Shown one piece after another: positions 12,321-22,799 of a stretch of DNA of 64,000 nt (its first letter is position 1; each line of letters starts with the position of its first letter). Source of the stretch: Uranotaenia lowii (Eukaryota > Arthropoda > Insecta > Diptera > Culicidae); NCBI RefSeq assembly GCF_029784155.1, contig NC_073693.1:159600887-159664886 (forward strand), read 5' to 3'. A program made the translations under genes and the position numbers. Under the pieces are notes generated by a model. The model was not told the DNA's origin. It did no database searches and saw only the letters and a program-made list of their open reading frames with translations.

Positions 12321-13386
12321 AGCTGTGTGTTGAGGTAAAAATCTCAATCCAACTGTCATCACCGTCACTTTGCGTAAGCGTCGCTTTTGCGTTTTTCTAT
12401 ATGTTGTTGAGTTATGTACGTATCATATGCTTCTTTTAATTAACTAGTCTAGAAAAATGTACTTACATAATTAGACAAGCACCCTCAAAATTGCTTCCGT
12501 GGGAGACCTAAAGTTCATAATAAAAATATGCTCATACGCTTATGATCTTAGTTTTGTCATGTTCTTTCACGTGGAAAAGGAATTTTTGATGAAACATCAA
12601 TAAACCACACAAACGCAACCGATTTGCAAATCATAGCTTGTGGGGAATCATGGGCCACATTTTGTGGGGTTTCTTGGGCCAAATATATTTTGGTTTTTTT
12701 TATACACATTCAGAACTTAAAATACGTTATTACTATCTGTAAAGTTTTCTTATGCCGAATGAAGAGTTATGAAAAATGTTTTGTCCATTTTTCCAATGCG
12801 ATAGACACGAACAAACATCTTATACATGGAATTTTATCAAAATGTTCGCGAGCCTGGTTTTAAGAACTATTCGATCATACACAACTATCTTTTAAATTTC
12901 CTCAGCTGAAATTGCTTTAAAATAACTAAATGAATTATGAAATTTCAGTTTTGGGTCAACTCTCATAAACTTTGCACTTTATCAAGTCAATTTGAATTAG
13001 GTGGCCCACGTTTCCCCACAGTTATTCAAAATAAAAAAAATACTTTTATTAAAATAGTCAGAACTCGGAAATTTATGTATTTTAAAAATAAAAAAATGCT
13101 AAATGATACCTTAAAAATGTAGAAAAAATTTCCATATGTTTTTTTCTTTTCATCTTTTATTATAAAGAAGTTATGAAGCAAAGAAAAAAAGTGGCCCATG
13201 ATACCCCACTCTCCCCTACTAAAACACTAAAATTTGTCAAAAAATATCAAAACTTTTTGGTCAAAAAACCTTTTGGACATATTTATTTGCGAATTTTGAA
13301 GCGAGGGAAATTAAAAAATCTCAATTAGGAAAACCGTGAAAACCGGGAATTTGAAAAAGGAAACTCGCTGGCCACCCTGCTTTAAC

Positions 13387-14554
13387 AACAAGAATTCACT
13401 GAGTCGGGATGCCGCCAAAAAGTTCAATTGATCTCACCAGTTCATTGACAAGACATTGAAAAAAGTTGGAATTAAGTACCGAAAAAAGACAAGAGCCCCA
13501 GAATAGGATCATATCTCGACTCTTAAATTTCAACGCCACTGGATGATGAAAAATATTCCGGAAATCTTTTTTTAGGACGACGAAACTTACTTCCCTCTTT
13601 CGAAGACGCACATCCCCGGAAAAGATCGATACTATTCCAAGGATAGTTCTACTACATCTCCAAACATTAAATACAAGTTTTAACCAGGGGGCTGCAATGA
13701 TATAGGATTTGTCTGTGCATCGTGTGACCAACATCTATTTGCTAAGTGTTAGTGGATCTCGATTTTGAGCTTTTTTTTCCTCAGATTTAATCTTCTTTTA
13801 CCTTGAGAGCATTGGAGATGAAAGCTCAAATCCGTAAAAAAGCTGTTAAAATCAAGATGTGTTCCAAAATGAATGTTTGTAGAAAATTTTGATGTCGTTC
13901 CTACACAAATATCATGAAGATGGACAATACGTGTTTTGGCCAGATAAAGCCGCGGCCCGTGGCGTAGAGATAGCCTTCAAGTCTTCTAAGTCAAGTCTAA
14001 GTCAAAGATCGAATCCCGGTCACGGCATACCTACACTTCCAGTGGTTTGGTGGTTATAGCATTTGTGAGAGGCTAGCCATCATATCCTCGAAAGATCTAT
14101 GCTTAGAATTAAGTGAAAAAAATCTCTTCGAAAAAACATCAATTTTCATTGAGATCCTCGATGTGCTTGTGTTCGTTTTTTTAGAGCGTTATCGCATTAT
14201 GCCAAAAAACGAAATCTTTTTTGAACACCCATTCGATTCCATTTGTACCCAAGAACCACTACCCGATAAATCTGCCTCAGTGGTGCCCAATCGAAGATTT
14301 TTTCGGATCCTTGAGCTCATTGATGTACAAAAATAATTGGAGACCCAAGAACTGCAAATAATTGATTGGTAGAATCAAAAAAAAAAAATTATTCACATAG
14401 TTGACATGAAGGCCGTACGACACTCTTGTTCCGACTTCAAACGGAGGTTTAGCCGAACAGCCGATTATGGACAGTTTTCAACTGTTTACTGTTTTTTTTC
14501 AGCAATGGAAATTGTATCTTCTTCTAGTACACTTGACTTTTCGTTGACAACTTG
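13387..14554. other. No gene supported
   Basis: Unique-looking AT-rich DNA. A 112-codon minus-strand frame at 13396-13734 has no family resemblance. No element ends were found. Confidence 0.4.
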
Positions 14555-14560
14555 AAAGAG

Positions 14561-14997
14561 TGTGGTAGAAGGAGGCTGGAAATGAAAATAAAGATATAAA
14601 TTATCAAAACAAATAATTTACCTCGTTCGAAGAAAATCTGCAATCGATCCACTCTTCAAAATTCGATACCGATTTGTTTTGATCGATGATTTCTTTGGTA
14701 GCGGAATGGACCAATCAGAATACAGTTTGGTTTGACGTTTTGTGCTTATTCTAGTACTTCTAGTGCTCGAACAAATTGAAAGCAGTATAACTGAAGTAAA
14801 GTGTATTGTTATTCCTGTAAAGTTGGAATACTGAGTAGTTAGATGGCAGCACCTGACATGAGAGACTTTTCGATGGAAGCTGATCGAAAAAAACGTAGCG
14901 CGTTTTTGAGTTCAGTCTATAAACGAGTTTAGGTAAGGAAATACGTGTTTTAAACTCTTCGGTTCTTCACAGAGCGAAATATTTTGGGGCTACGACA
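14561..14997 (+). repeat. 5' LTR of LARD-1 (437 bp)
   Basis: TG...CA ends. It matches 19297-19733 over its full length by eye. TATAAACGAG near 14918 and a splice-donor-like AGGTAAGG at 14931 lie in its last 80 bp; their use is not known. Confidence 0.85.
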
Positions 14998-14998
14998 A

Positions 14999-15016
14999 TG
15001 GCGCAATCAATGCTCC
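14999..15016 (+). promoter_or_regulatory. Putative primer-binding site of LARD-1
   Basis: TGGCGCAATCAATGC follows the 5' LTR after one base. TGG at this place would pair with the CCA end of a tRNA primer. The matching tRNA is not identified. Confidence 0.5.
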
Positions 15017-15082
15017 CAGCAAAATTAGTTTGGGGTTCAAATAAATGATACGGCATTAGACTGTGATTGTGAGGCTAAATCA

Positions 15083-15190
15083 ATGGTGAGTAAAGGTAAA
15101 AAATTTGAATTTAATTCAGGGCAAAATGGCGATTTTCTATGGGCAGAAGCTTATTTGAATATGCACAAAATGGCGGGTCATGAAATGTAA
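15083..15190 (+). CDS. Possible 35-residue leader ORF in LARD-1
   Basis: ATG at 15083 opens a short frame, MVSKGKKFEF..., that ends TAA at 15188-15190, immediately before the hairpin array. It is the first ATG frame of any length after the primer-binding site. It might be a gag remnant, an upstream ORF or chance; no domain is recognisable. A GTGAGT next to its ATG could also serve as a splice donor. Confidence 0.15.
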   Translation: MVSKGKKFEFNSGQNGDFLWAEAYLNMHKMAGHEM

Positions 15191-15203
15191 GTTTTGTTAT
15201 AAA

Positions 15204-15661
15204 TCGTGCGAAGGCCACGCGTATTCAAAAATTGGGTGTCAGGACCCTGAATGCAAAAAAAAGAAAAAATATTAGTTCATGACGGGATCATGAATATATA
15301 AAGGAATGATATATTAGATTTGTGTGGCAGGACGCAATCCAAAAGTATGCAAATGTAAATAAATCGTGCGGAAGGCCACGTATTACAAAAAAAGGGTTGT
15401 GTGACAGAACACAATCTGAAGTTACGTAAATGTAAGTAAATCGTGCGGAAGGCCACGTATTACACGAAAAACAATATAGATATGTGTGACAGGACGCAAT
15501 CTAAAGTATGCAAATGTAAATAAACCGTGCGGAAGGCCACGTATTACAAAAAAAAAGAGTTGTGTGGCAGGACACAAGCTGAATTTATGTAAATGTAAGT
15601 AAATCGTGCGGAAGGCCACGTATTACATAAAAAAAAGATTTGTGTGACAGGACACAATCTA
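15204..15661 (+). repeat. Leader hairpin array of LARD-1 (~80-bp tandem units)
   Basis: Two hairpin types alternate. Type D is CGTG(CGGAAGGC)CACG with near-constant sequence, at 15205, 15365, 15442, 15526 and 15605. Type E has a conserved loop and changing stems: GGGT(GTCAGG)ACCC at 15234, TTCATGA-CGGGA-TCATGAA at 15276, TTGTGT(GGCAGG)ACGCAA at 15320 with one G-U pair, then versions of TTGTGT(GACAGG)ACACAA at 15397, 15483, 15560 and 15640. Unit spacing in the regular part is 77-84 bp. A-rich linkers separate the hairpins. Pairing is preserved where stem bases differ, which argues for function as RNA. Confidence 0.75.
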
Positions 15662-16102
15662 AAAGAACGAGAATGTAAATGAATTGTCTACCACGTCAAG
15701 AGATACAAAAAAAAAGCACTTGTAAGGTTAGAAAACCCAAAAAAAAAAAATACGTGGAAGCACACTTACGAATTATTCGGTAACGATTCTAGACATGAAA
15801 ATCTGATTTTTAATTGAACACGAAGAAGAGAATAAATTTAGAATGAAAGCAATGAATCAATTTTGAATGTTGAAAATGCTTAGGCGTAATCTGCAGTAAT
15901 ATTATCACACATTTCGTTTCCATTTATTAATATTATAGATTGTAATTTGAGTGAGTAAAAGTCGACGAAAAACCGTAATTTACACTCTAAGTCTAAGGTG
16001 AAAATATTTTAAGCTTTAATGGGAAAAGATTTCAAAATCTGAGTATGAAACCTCAACCGGTGGAGTGAAGTTCCAAAATTTCAATTTTAAATTGAGACAC
16101 TT

Positions 16103-17063
16103 ACTTACTTACTTACTTAATGATCCCGCGCCTATCCTCCGGTGCATAGGGCCGTGGTAAAAGACCTCCACTGTTGACGATCCGGAGCCAGCGTCTTCAC
16201 CTGGTCCCAGTCAAGATTCTCGTCGACAGTTCGGATTTCAGCGGCTAGGCTTCGCCGCCACGAATTTCTGGATCTGCCTCTTCTTCGATGACCTTCTGGA
16301 TTCCAATCTAGCGCCTCTCTGCAAATCTCGTTTTCATCTCTTCGCAGCGTGTGCCCAATCCATCTCCACTTACGTTCCCGAATCTCGATTTCTAGCGCCC
16401 TTTGATGACACCGGCGATGTAGTTCCTCATTCGAGATCCAATTGCCAGGCCACCAAGCGCGGATGATATTCCGCAGGCAGCGGTTTACAAATACTTGCAG
16501 TTTTCGCGTCGTTACCGCATATGTGCACCAAGTTTCGCACCCGTACAGCAATACGGATTTGACGTTTGAGTTGAAGATTCGGATTTTCGTTCGTAGAGAG
16601 ATCTGGCGTGACCGCCAGATGTTTCGGAGACTCGCAAACGCAAATCGGGCCTTTCTTATCCGGGTTTCGATGTCTTTTCTGGTACCACCATCAGGCGTTA
16701 TCTGGCTACCAAGATACTGGAAGCACTCCACTTTCTCAACTTGTTGCCCAGCTACCATGAAACTGGAGGGATTTCCTGTGTTGATCTCCATCGACTTGGT
16801 CTTTCCGACATTGACTTTGAGACCTGGCTGGTAAACGGTGGATAATGTGCAACACGAGACCCCATAGTGGTCATATCACCTCTTATTCACAACTCCTATC
16901 TCTACCTCCCCGCGGTGCCGACTGGGGTGCGAGTAACCTAAGCGGAGATCGGGTACCCAACCCCGGTGGATGCTTTGGTCGCATGCAGACTGAGAAGGTG
17001 GCCGCTCGCGTCTGTTCCCCAGGTCAGGGGCGGCGTGCAACAACAACCGAGCGTCTGTTCTCC
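16103..17063 (-). mobile_element. Internally deleted RTE-type LINE inside LARD-1
   Basis: Flanked by a perfect 14-bp duplication AAATTGAGACACTT (16089-16102 and 17064-17077). On the minus strand it ends in a (TAAG)n tail (16101-16120), as RTE elements commonly end in short tandem repeats, not poly(A). The 3' part codes for the end of the reverse-transcriptase protein (16132-16834). The 5' part (about 16845-17063) is GC-rich and unlike that protein's upstream region, so the copy joins the two ends of a longer element with the middle missing. The junction is near 16835-16845. Confidence 0.75.
16132..16834 (-). pseudogene. RTE reverse transcriptase, C-terminal fragment
   Basis: An open minus-strand frame of about 234 codons with no stop until 16132. 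It begins in the GLKVNVGKTK segment that follows the catalytic FADD/YADD box in RTE-clade proteins, then ECFQYLGSQITPDGG, the thumb region RIRKARFAFASLRNIW, VLLYGCETW, and the C-terminal KWRWIGHTLRR and W-N-P-E-G-H-R-R-R-G-R blocks. This order matches the ends of RTE/SR2-like proteins. The endonuclease and catalytic palm are absent, so it cannot be active. Its frame is undamaged, which fits the short time implied by the perfect target duplication. Confidence 0.8.
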
Positions 17064-17077
17064 AAATTGAGACACTT

Positions 17078-19296
17078 GAATCACTAAATTGGCTGAGTAC
17101 CAAAAACTAAAAAAAACCCCTTGAAGTCTTTGTCTAAAATCAAGATTTGAAATAAGACTTAATTTAAAAGATAGTTTTGCTTTCTATAATACACTTGTTT
17201 CAGAGACACTTTTATTCTCCTGAGTTTAGAACCAACTTTTATGAACTGATTCTTGAATCAGAATACAAGTTATATTGATACCCAAGATCTTAAATTAATG
17301 TTGATAAGATTCATTAAAATTACAAGTTTATAGTTTGAGAGAATGAAAGTCGAAGAAAGCGCAGACTCTAAAATCGATGACCTAGTCTAAGTTTAAATTT
17401 TTTAAATTAAAGAAGAAGAAAAGCACAGTAGGAATCTACAATCTGAATATGAAACCTCAACTTGTACAGAAAAAAATCTGAATCGACAATTCAAGGACAC
17501 TCAATTACTAAATCTGGCTGATAACCAAAAAAAAAAAAAAAAAAAGAAAACGCAAAAGTTTGTATTTAAAAAAAGACTTAATTAAAAAAAAAATATTTTC
17601 GCACCATTTGATTCGGAATGCGAGATTGCAAATAAGGTCTAAAACGCAATCTAAAATTATTATCGGAAGTTGTATCTCAAAGACAGATTCGCATTTGAAG
17701 GGTGAGAGTAAAAAAAAATCTAATATTGGCTCGAGACTGTCATATCAGTTAAACCAAAACCAAATATTCAACACCCTAAACACGAATTATGAATTTGGTT
17801 TCAGGATCTGAACCAAGTATTTGTCCTTGATATGAAAGTCTGAATCTGAAACGAGAATGAAAGTCATCGGTGCATATAATAGAACATGACAGTAACAATG
17901 AAAGGTAGGAAAGGATACCTGCGAGAAAATAAGTAACTCAAACTTGTTTAAAATCATCTTCATCGGTTAACCCTAAGCAAGAAAGATTTGATAATTATAT
18001 GGTTTCGTTAAATAGAGAATGAAATTCAGCAAAAAAAAAAAATAAAATAAAATAAAAACTAGGTACCTGTAGCATTAAATTTCTCTTTTGAAATAGGATT
18101 CTGAAATTTGAGTAAGTATATAATTGGTACGAATCTACATATGGGATCTCAGTGAGCACTATGAGCCAGCTGTGGTGGTCTGAAATCTAACCCTGGGTCA
18201 GATGGTGGAAGTTTTAATAAGAAACGATAATTTAAGATTTAAATTTGTGGAAGAAAAGTTTGGATACAAACTGAGATCGATTTCGGAATGTAAAGTAAGA
18301 GTTTCTGGAACCCGTTAAAAGAAAAAAAATCGAACACGTTGTTTGAAAATGCTACGGAATCTGAGTCCATCACTTTATTGAGAAATAGAACTCGAAAACA
18401 TTCATCAAGAAATACAATTCACTCACTCAGAGTAAGCATCAGATAAATCAATTGAAATGTAGGAGCAAAATAGTAATGGCATTTTAAATCAAATCAAACG
18501 TCTAAGTGTTTCGCTATTTGTTTTATTGAATTTCATTATGGATTTGAGACTTGATTACGGAAAGACATTTAATCTTAGAATTCTTAAATAAAAATATCCT
18601 TTTAAAACACTATGACGGACGGTATCAGGTATCTAGCTGGAATGTTTTTTTTAGTTCACTATTCTTTGAATTGATTCCTGATTCCTTTGAGTACTGTAAG
18701 AATAATCATTGTGTCCTTGGTCTAAGTACTATATAGAGACAAAAGTGGAAAACAAATTGCATTAACATATCTAGCTTTTAAATTTGTCGAAAAATAAGGA
18801 AGTATTGAAAAAAATCTGAAATAAATTTGAAATCTTTGACAGGAATCTCATTTTGGATATTTAAAAATCTCTGTTGATTATCTGTTATTCGATACGAATT
18901 TTCTAATGCCTAAATCGATCGGAGTCAACAGATGATCTGAGAATTATGTGTTTAAATCTGACATCGAATCTAGTTCTTAATCTGAAGTTCAATTCAAACT
19001 TAGCTTATACTGATTTGATTTCAATAAGGATTCAAAAAAACTCCTCGGTTCATGCAACAACAATGAAGTATGCTTGTTTTTTTCGCGGCTTAAAATTAGC
19101 TGAGGACTTCGCAAGTTGCAGTTCTACAGATTTTGTTTATGGTGTAATGTTTCGGTAGTTCTAGTTTCCAGTTTGATAAATCCGGAACAGTTGTCACACA
19201 AACATAAAACTTTATCGCCTTCCCATGGCTTTATCCTGGTCCTCTAATTAATCAAAATGATTTGGCACATTTGTGTCGAGTAGAGCAGACGGCGAA
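17078..19296 (+). other. Non-coding internal region of LARD-1
   Basis: A-rich sequence with recurrent GAATCTGAAA-like words. The module at 15950-16102 plus 17078-17115 (GAAAGTCGA, AATCTGAGTATGAAACCTCAAC, AATTGGCTGAGTACC) recurs diverged at 17335-17530, so the interior contains an old internal duplication into which the RTE copy later inserted. Frames of 60-83 codons exist but show no gag or pol motif. Confidence 0.6.
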
Positions 19297-19733
19297 TGTG
19301 GTAGAAGGAGGCTGGAAATGAAAATAAAGATATAAATTATCAAAACAAATAATTTACCTCGTTCGAAGAAAATCTGCAATCGATCCACTCTTCAAAATTC
19401 GATACCGATTTGTTTTGATCGATGATTTCTTTGGTAGCGGAATGGACCAATCAGAATACAGTTTGGTTTGACGTTTTGTGCTTATTCTAGTACTTCTAGT
19501 GCTCGAACAAATTGAAAGCAGTATAACTGAAGTAAAGTGTATTGTTATTCCTGTAAAGTTGGAATACTGAGTAGTTAGATGGCAGCACCTGACATGAGAG
19601 ACTTTTCGATGGAAGCTGATCGAAAAAAACGTAGCGCGTTTTTGAGTTCAGTCTATAAACGAGTTTAGGTAAGGAAATACGTGTTTTAAACTCTTCGGTT
19701 CTTCACAGAGCGAAATATTTTGGGGCTACGACA
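19297..19733 (+). repeat. 3' LTR of LARD-1 (437 bp)
   Basis: Same length as the 5' LTR with no difference seen on base-by-base reading. It is followed directly by AAAGAG, the copy of the left target site. Confidence 0.85.
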
Positions 19734-19739
19734 AAAGAG

Positions 19740-22344
19740 AAATTCCAAAATTTTAGTTTCCATACGTTATAGATAAAATTGGTGTCACACCTATTCTTAC
19801 TTAAACTAAACTATGATTCATTATTTTAATTTGGCTACATTCAATCGATTGTTAGATTTAACAATATCAGGTCAAAAATAATTTTTTTATTAAAAAACAG
19901 ATACAGAGTTTGTTACTGAATTTGAAAGAAAAAAAAACCTCAGATCTTGGAAACATAGAAACATCATAACAAGCAATGCTGCAGAAATCCACACGAACAA
20001 GGAACAAGGAATTTGAGGGACAGAAATTCTTGGAGATACCGTTATTCGAGAAAATATTGTTTATGTACTACCCGTGTTCCTTGAAAATTCCTTTCAGTCA
20101 GCAATTGTGGAGAAGCACAATCGCCCTGAAGGTCTGTGTGTTTCGTACCTCGGCCGCTTTTCTCTTCTGAATTTGTTATTGCAACATTTTCTGAAGCGAG
20201 TGTGTTATTATTTCCACACCTGACTGACAAAGTTCTAGATTATTTCAGTTTAGTCTAAAAAGTGAAAAAAAACTCTTAATGTGATTAATGGCGGAAATCT
20301 CAACGCGCCACAAGTTTAAACAGCCATTATCATCAAATTTTCGCTCAAAGGCCCAGAGCCATTCAGATTTGGTAAAGATGCGAAAATGTAGTCAGTCCGG
20401 GGACGTGCAAACCATCGTAATTAGATTAATCAACTAGTTTGTCATCTTTTTCAACCTCGTTTTCCCAATCAACACGTGCTTGGCATAAATAAATTCGCCA
20501 TTCTTCGCTTGTCACTGACTGGGCTGCTGGCAGCTGTAGACACACTTTTCAAACTCACTGAAATGGAAGTAGGTAATCAGTATGCGCCCTGCCAAAAGCG
20601 GATCAAGTGATACGCACACTTCACATTCAACATGATAGCTGAAATCCTTTGGCAGTGCTTGACCTCAATCCTTCCACAGGAGCAACAATAGCGCAGAGCT
20701 ACTCACAATACCTACAAACATCCCCATGGACTGGAGCAAGATGGAGCAGCCTGGTCTTTGTCGTTGAGTGATTGTGTAACATTAACGGGTTCGAAAAACA
20801 TGGCCCCGGAACGAGATGAGATAGGGGGAGGGCGTCGTGGGAGTAGAACGAGAAATGGCCCCGGAATATCAACTAAACCAGCCAAACAACCACTAGAGAT
20901 GCGGTTAACCACGAATATCTTGTGTCCTCCCAACTTGGGAGAGAACGAAAGGACCACCCTTGGACTTCTGTTATCGTCAACCCGTCAGCGACTGGATGAA
21001 AGGCAGAAGAAGATGCCAAGGAGAGTCAGAAGCAGCGCTTAAAAGAGCCCATAATATCTCTGCCAAGACAGGCGCCCAGCAAGCGGTAGGCAACTCGCCC
21101 CATTTGGTGGTCGCAGGGTTGTGGTCGTATCTTCTTTTTTTCCTCCTAGGTTAGTTGGCTTGCAACTCCGACGTACAATTTCCGACCCGGGGCGACCGGC
21201 ATGGCAGAAGCGAAACCCACATCTCTAAGGGACAACATTGCCTCGCGCCGCCTATACATAATCATACGGTTTAATGCATACACTCAGGCGGAGAAGATTG
21301 AATATTGTATCTGGTTATGGCATCGCATTTTTTTTCGGTTTTCGTGGGACTGGTTGACCCTGCCTGTCTATAAATCAATCATTTGAATGTTTTTGAATGC
21401 ACTTCATAAATTATGTCAAATAGTACCCCTTTTTTCACTCGGTCATTAGTTTTTCCGCTTCGATCTGATACATTGTCAGTTTCAAACATTCGTCCTAGCT
21501 GTACCCGAAGGAGGTCCAATCACGAGAAATGATAAATCTCCACGTGTATTGCTATTCTTTAGGAAATCCTTTGCGGATTCGAATTGTATCCAGCGGCTTT
21601 GAATTCAAAGAAATGTCCTCAGCTTGATTGATATATTTCTGTTCTGGGATTTTACAGTGATTGTGTTTTTTATTCTGAATTCAAATGGGTTTTTCACATA
21701 ACAAATTCATATTCATATAGCTTTTAAATTAAAGTTAAATATATCAAATTTATTCCTTGAATTGTAGTTCTGATGTATAAAAATGTGATCGGGAGTTACT
21801 TTAACAAAAGCTTCAAGTTCAAGACGAAGTTCTCACTTTTTATTGATGTTAAAATGTTGTATAGACAAATGGTAGTAGGGAAGGGGGAGTTTGTGTAAAC
21901 CCTCAATGAAGGTTGATGGGCATCAATTAAAAAATTATTCACCATAAAAATTGTTTTTATTTGAATATTTGCAGTGAAAATCTTGCCTCAGAACTTAATT
22001 CAAAATCTCCACATCTAAAGTACAGAACTCTTGAACAATTTTTATAATGTTTCTCACTTTCAGGGAATGAAAAAAGATAAAAAAAAATTATCAAGAATGT
22101 TTACCTCTTCCTACATATTTCGGGACATAATTGAAAAAATATTTACAACTTTTGTTTTCTGGTAAATAATATAAGTATCGATTTATGATTTGAAATCAAA
22201 ATTAATCTACATTATCAATGTTCTACTTGATTTATGAAGAATCGTTTGGCATTTTAAACCCAAAATTAATTATTTTTGCACCTCATTTCACTTCGGTTAT
22301 GAGTATTTCTTATGTTAAACATATTAAAAGCTCAATATGCAATA
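19740..22344. other. No gene supported; partly GC-richer unique DNA
   Basis: Between about 20280 and 21300 the composition is less AT-rich and unlike the repeats, with open frames on both strands (20758-21042 and 20712-20957). None shows a domain. It is a candidate for conserved non-coding DNA rather than for an exon. The rest is AT-rich with no structure seen. Confidence 0.4.
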
Positions 22345-22727
22345 GACTGAGTCGATTTGGGGTCATTTTTGAATTTCTCAAACCCTGGGGTCTTAAAAGC
22401 TTCGTCTTGGTCCAAAACTCATCCATGATTTTTTGTAGAATTTTTGAGTAACGTTTACATGAGTAAATTTGAACTTTTAGGTTTGTATGGGAAAATTTAA
22501 TATTTTGTACTGAGAAATCAACATCATTTTTGTTTCTTCTGTGAAACCGAGCAAGCTGATGATGCTTGTGCCAATTTATAAAATACCTAAAGGAAATTTT
22601 TCGCTGAACAACTTTGTTGAAGATCGTAACTTCGTATCTTATCAGACAAAAAAGTTATTAGCTGTTTAACAGAGGTATGTCTTTTCGAATCGATAAATTA
22701 TAAATTCAATTGACATCACTGCATGAT
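22345..22727. repeat. Dispersed repeat, copy 2 of 8030-8560
   Basis: Same order of shared blocks as at 8030-8560, with many substitutions and indels. It ends at a strong hairpin at 22728-22776. Confidence 0.5.
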
Positions 22728-22776
22728 GCCTTGCGAGGTATTGCATAACCACTTTTCATGCAATACCTCGCGAGGC
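22728..22776. repeat. 19-bp stem hairpin
   Basis: Arms 22728-22746 and 22758-22776 pair with a single mismatch (core GCGAGGTATTGCAT and its inverse) around an 11-base loop, AACCACTTTTC. It may be a repeat terminus or a small hairpin RNA; there is no evidence of expression. Confidence 0.55.
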
Positions 22777-22799
22777 TACTACGGGAATTATACCGGTAC

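Larger units (their letters stand above)
10160..13217. mobile_element. TIR element family B, copy 2, split by insertion
   Basis: The left end is AGGGAAGAGTTATATAACGTGGGCC; the right end read inverted is AGGGGAGAGTGGGGTATC, then ATGGGCCAC. The interior from 12321 to 13217 aligns with copy 1 at 7155-7968. It is inserted in the hAT element and is itself interrupted at 10220-12320. Confidence 0.6.
9230..13379. mobile_element. hAT-type element carrying nested insertions
   Basis: Termini are CAGGGTGGCCAGCGA (9230) and the exact inverse TCGCTGGCCACCCTG (ending 13379). The 7-bp sequence CTTTAAC flanks both sides (9223-9229 and 13380-13386). CAGGG-type TIRs are typical of hAT elements, which usually make 8-bp duplications, so one base may have changed. 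Subterminal ACCGGGAA motifs occur several times just inside the left end (9254-9330) and again at the right end, as expected of transposase-binding repeats. Without the nested elements it is only about 1.1 kb and has no transposase frame, so it is non-autonomous. Confidence 0.7.
14561..19733 (+). mobile_element. LARD-1: complete non-autonomous LTR retrotransposon
   Basis: Two 437-bp direct repeats, without a difference found by eye, start TGTGG and end TACGACA. AAAGAG flanks both sides (14555-14560 and 19734-19739). A primer-binding-site-like TGGCGC lies 1 bp inside the left LTR, and a purine-rich run (19278-19296) precedes the right LTR. These make it plus-strand and structurally complete. 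The 4.3-kb interior has no gag, protease, reverse transcriptase or integrase; it holds a hairpin array (15204-15661), a duplicated AT-rich module and an RTE insertion. Length without the RTE copy is about 4.2 kb. This is the structure called LARD. Identical LTRs imply recent transposition using another element's proteins. Confidence 0.85.

Noticed and set aside
15204..15661. CRISPR-like array
   Set aside because: Repeats are spaced irregularly, linkers are A-rich and related to each other, the context is a eukaryotic LTR element, and no cas genes are present.
16442..16834. 130-codon plus-strand frame
   Set aside because: It is the antisense shadow of the RTE reverse-transcriptase fragment.
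20758..21042. 94-codon frame as a host gene
   Set aside because: Basic, low-complexity translation without a domain; an overlapping antisense frame of similar length exists.
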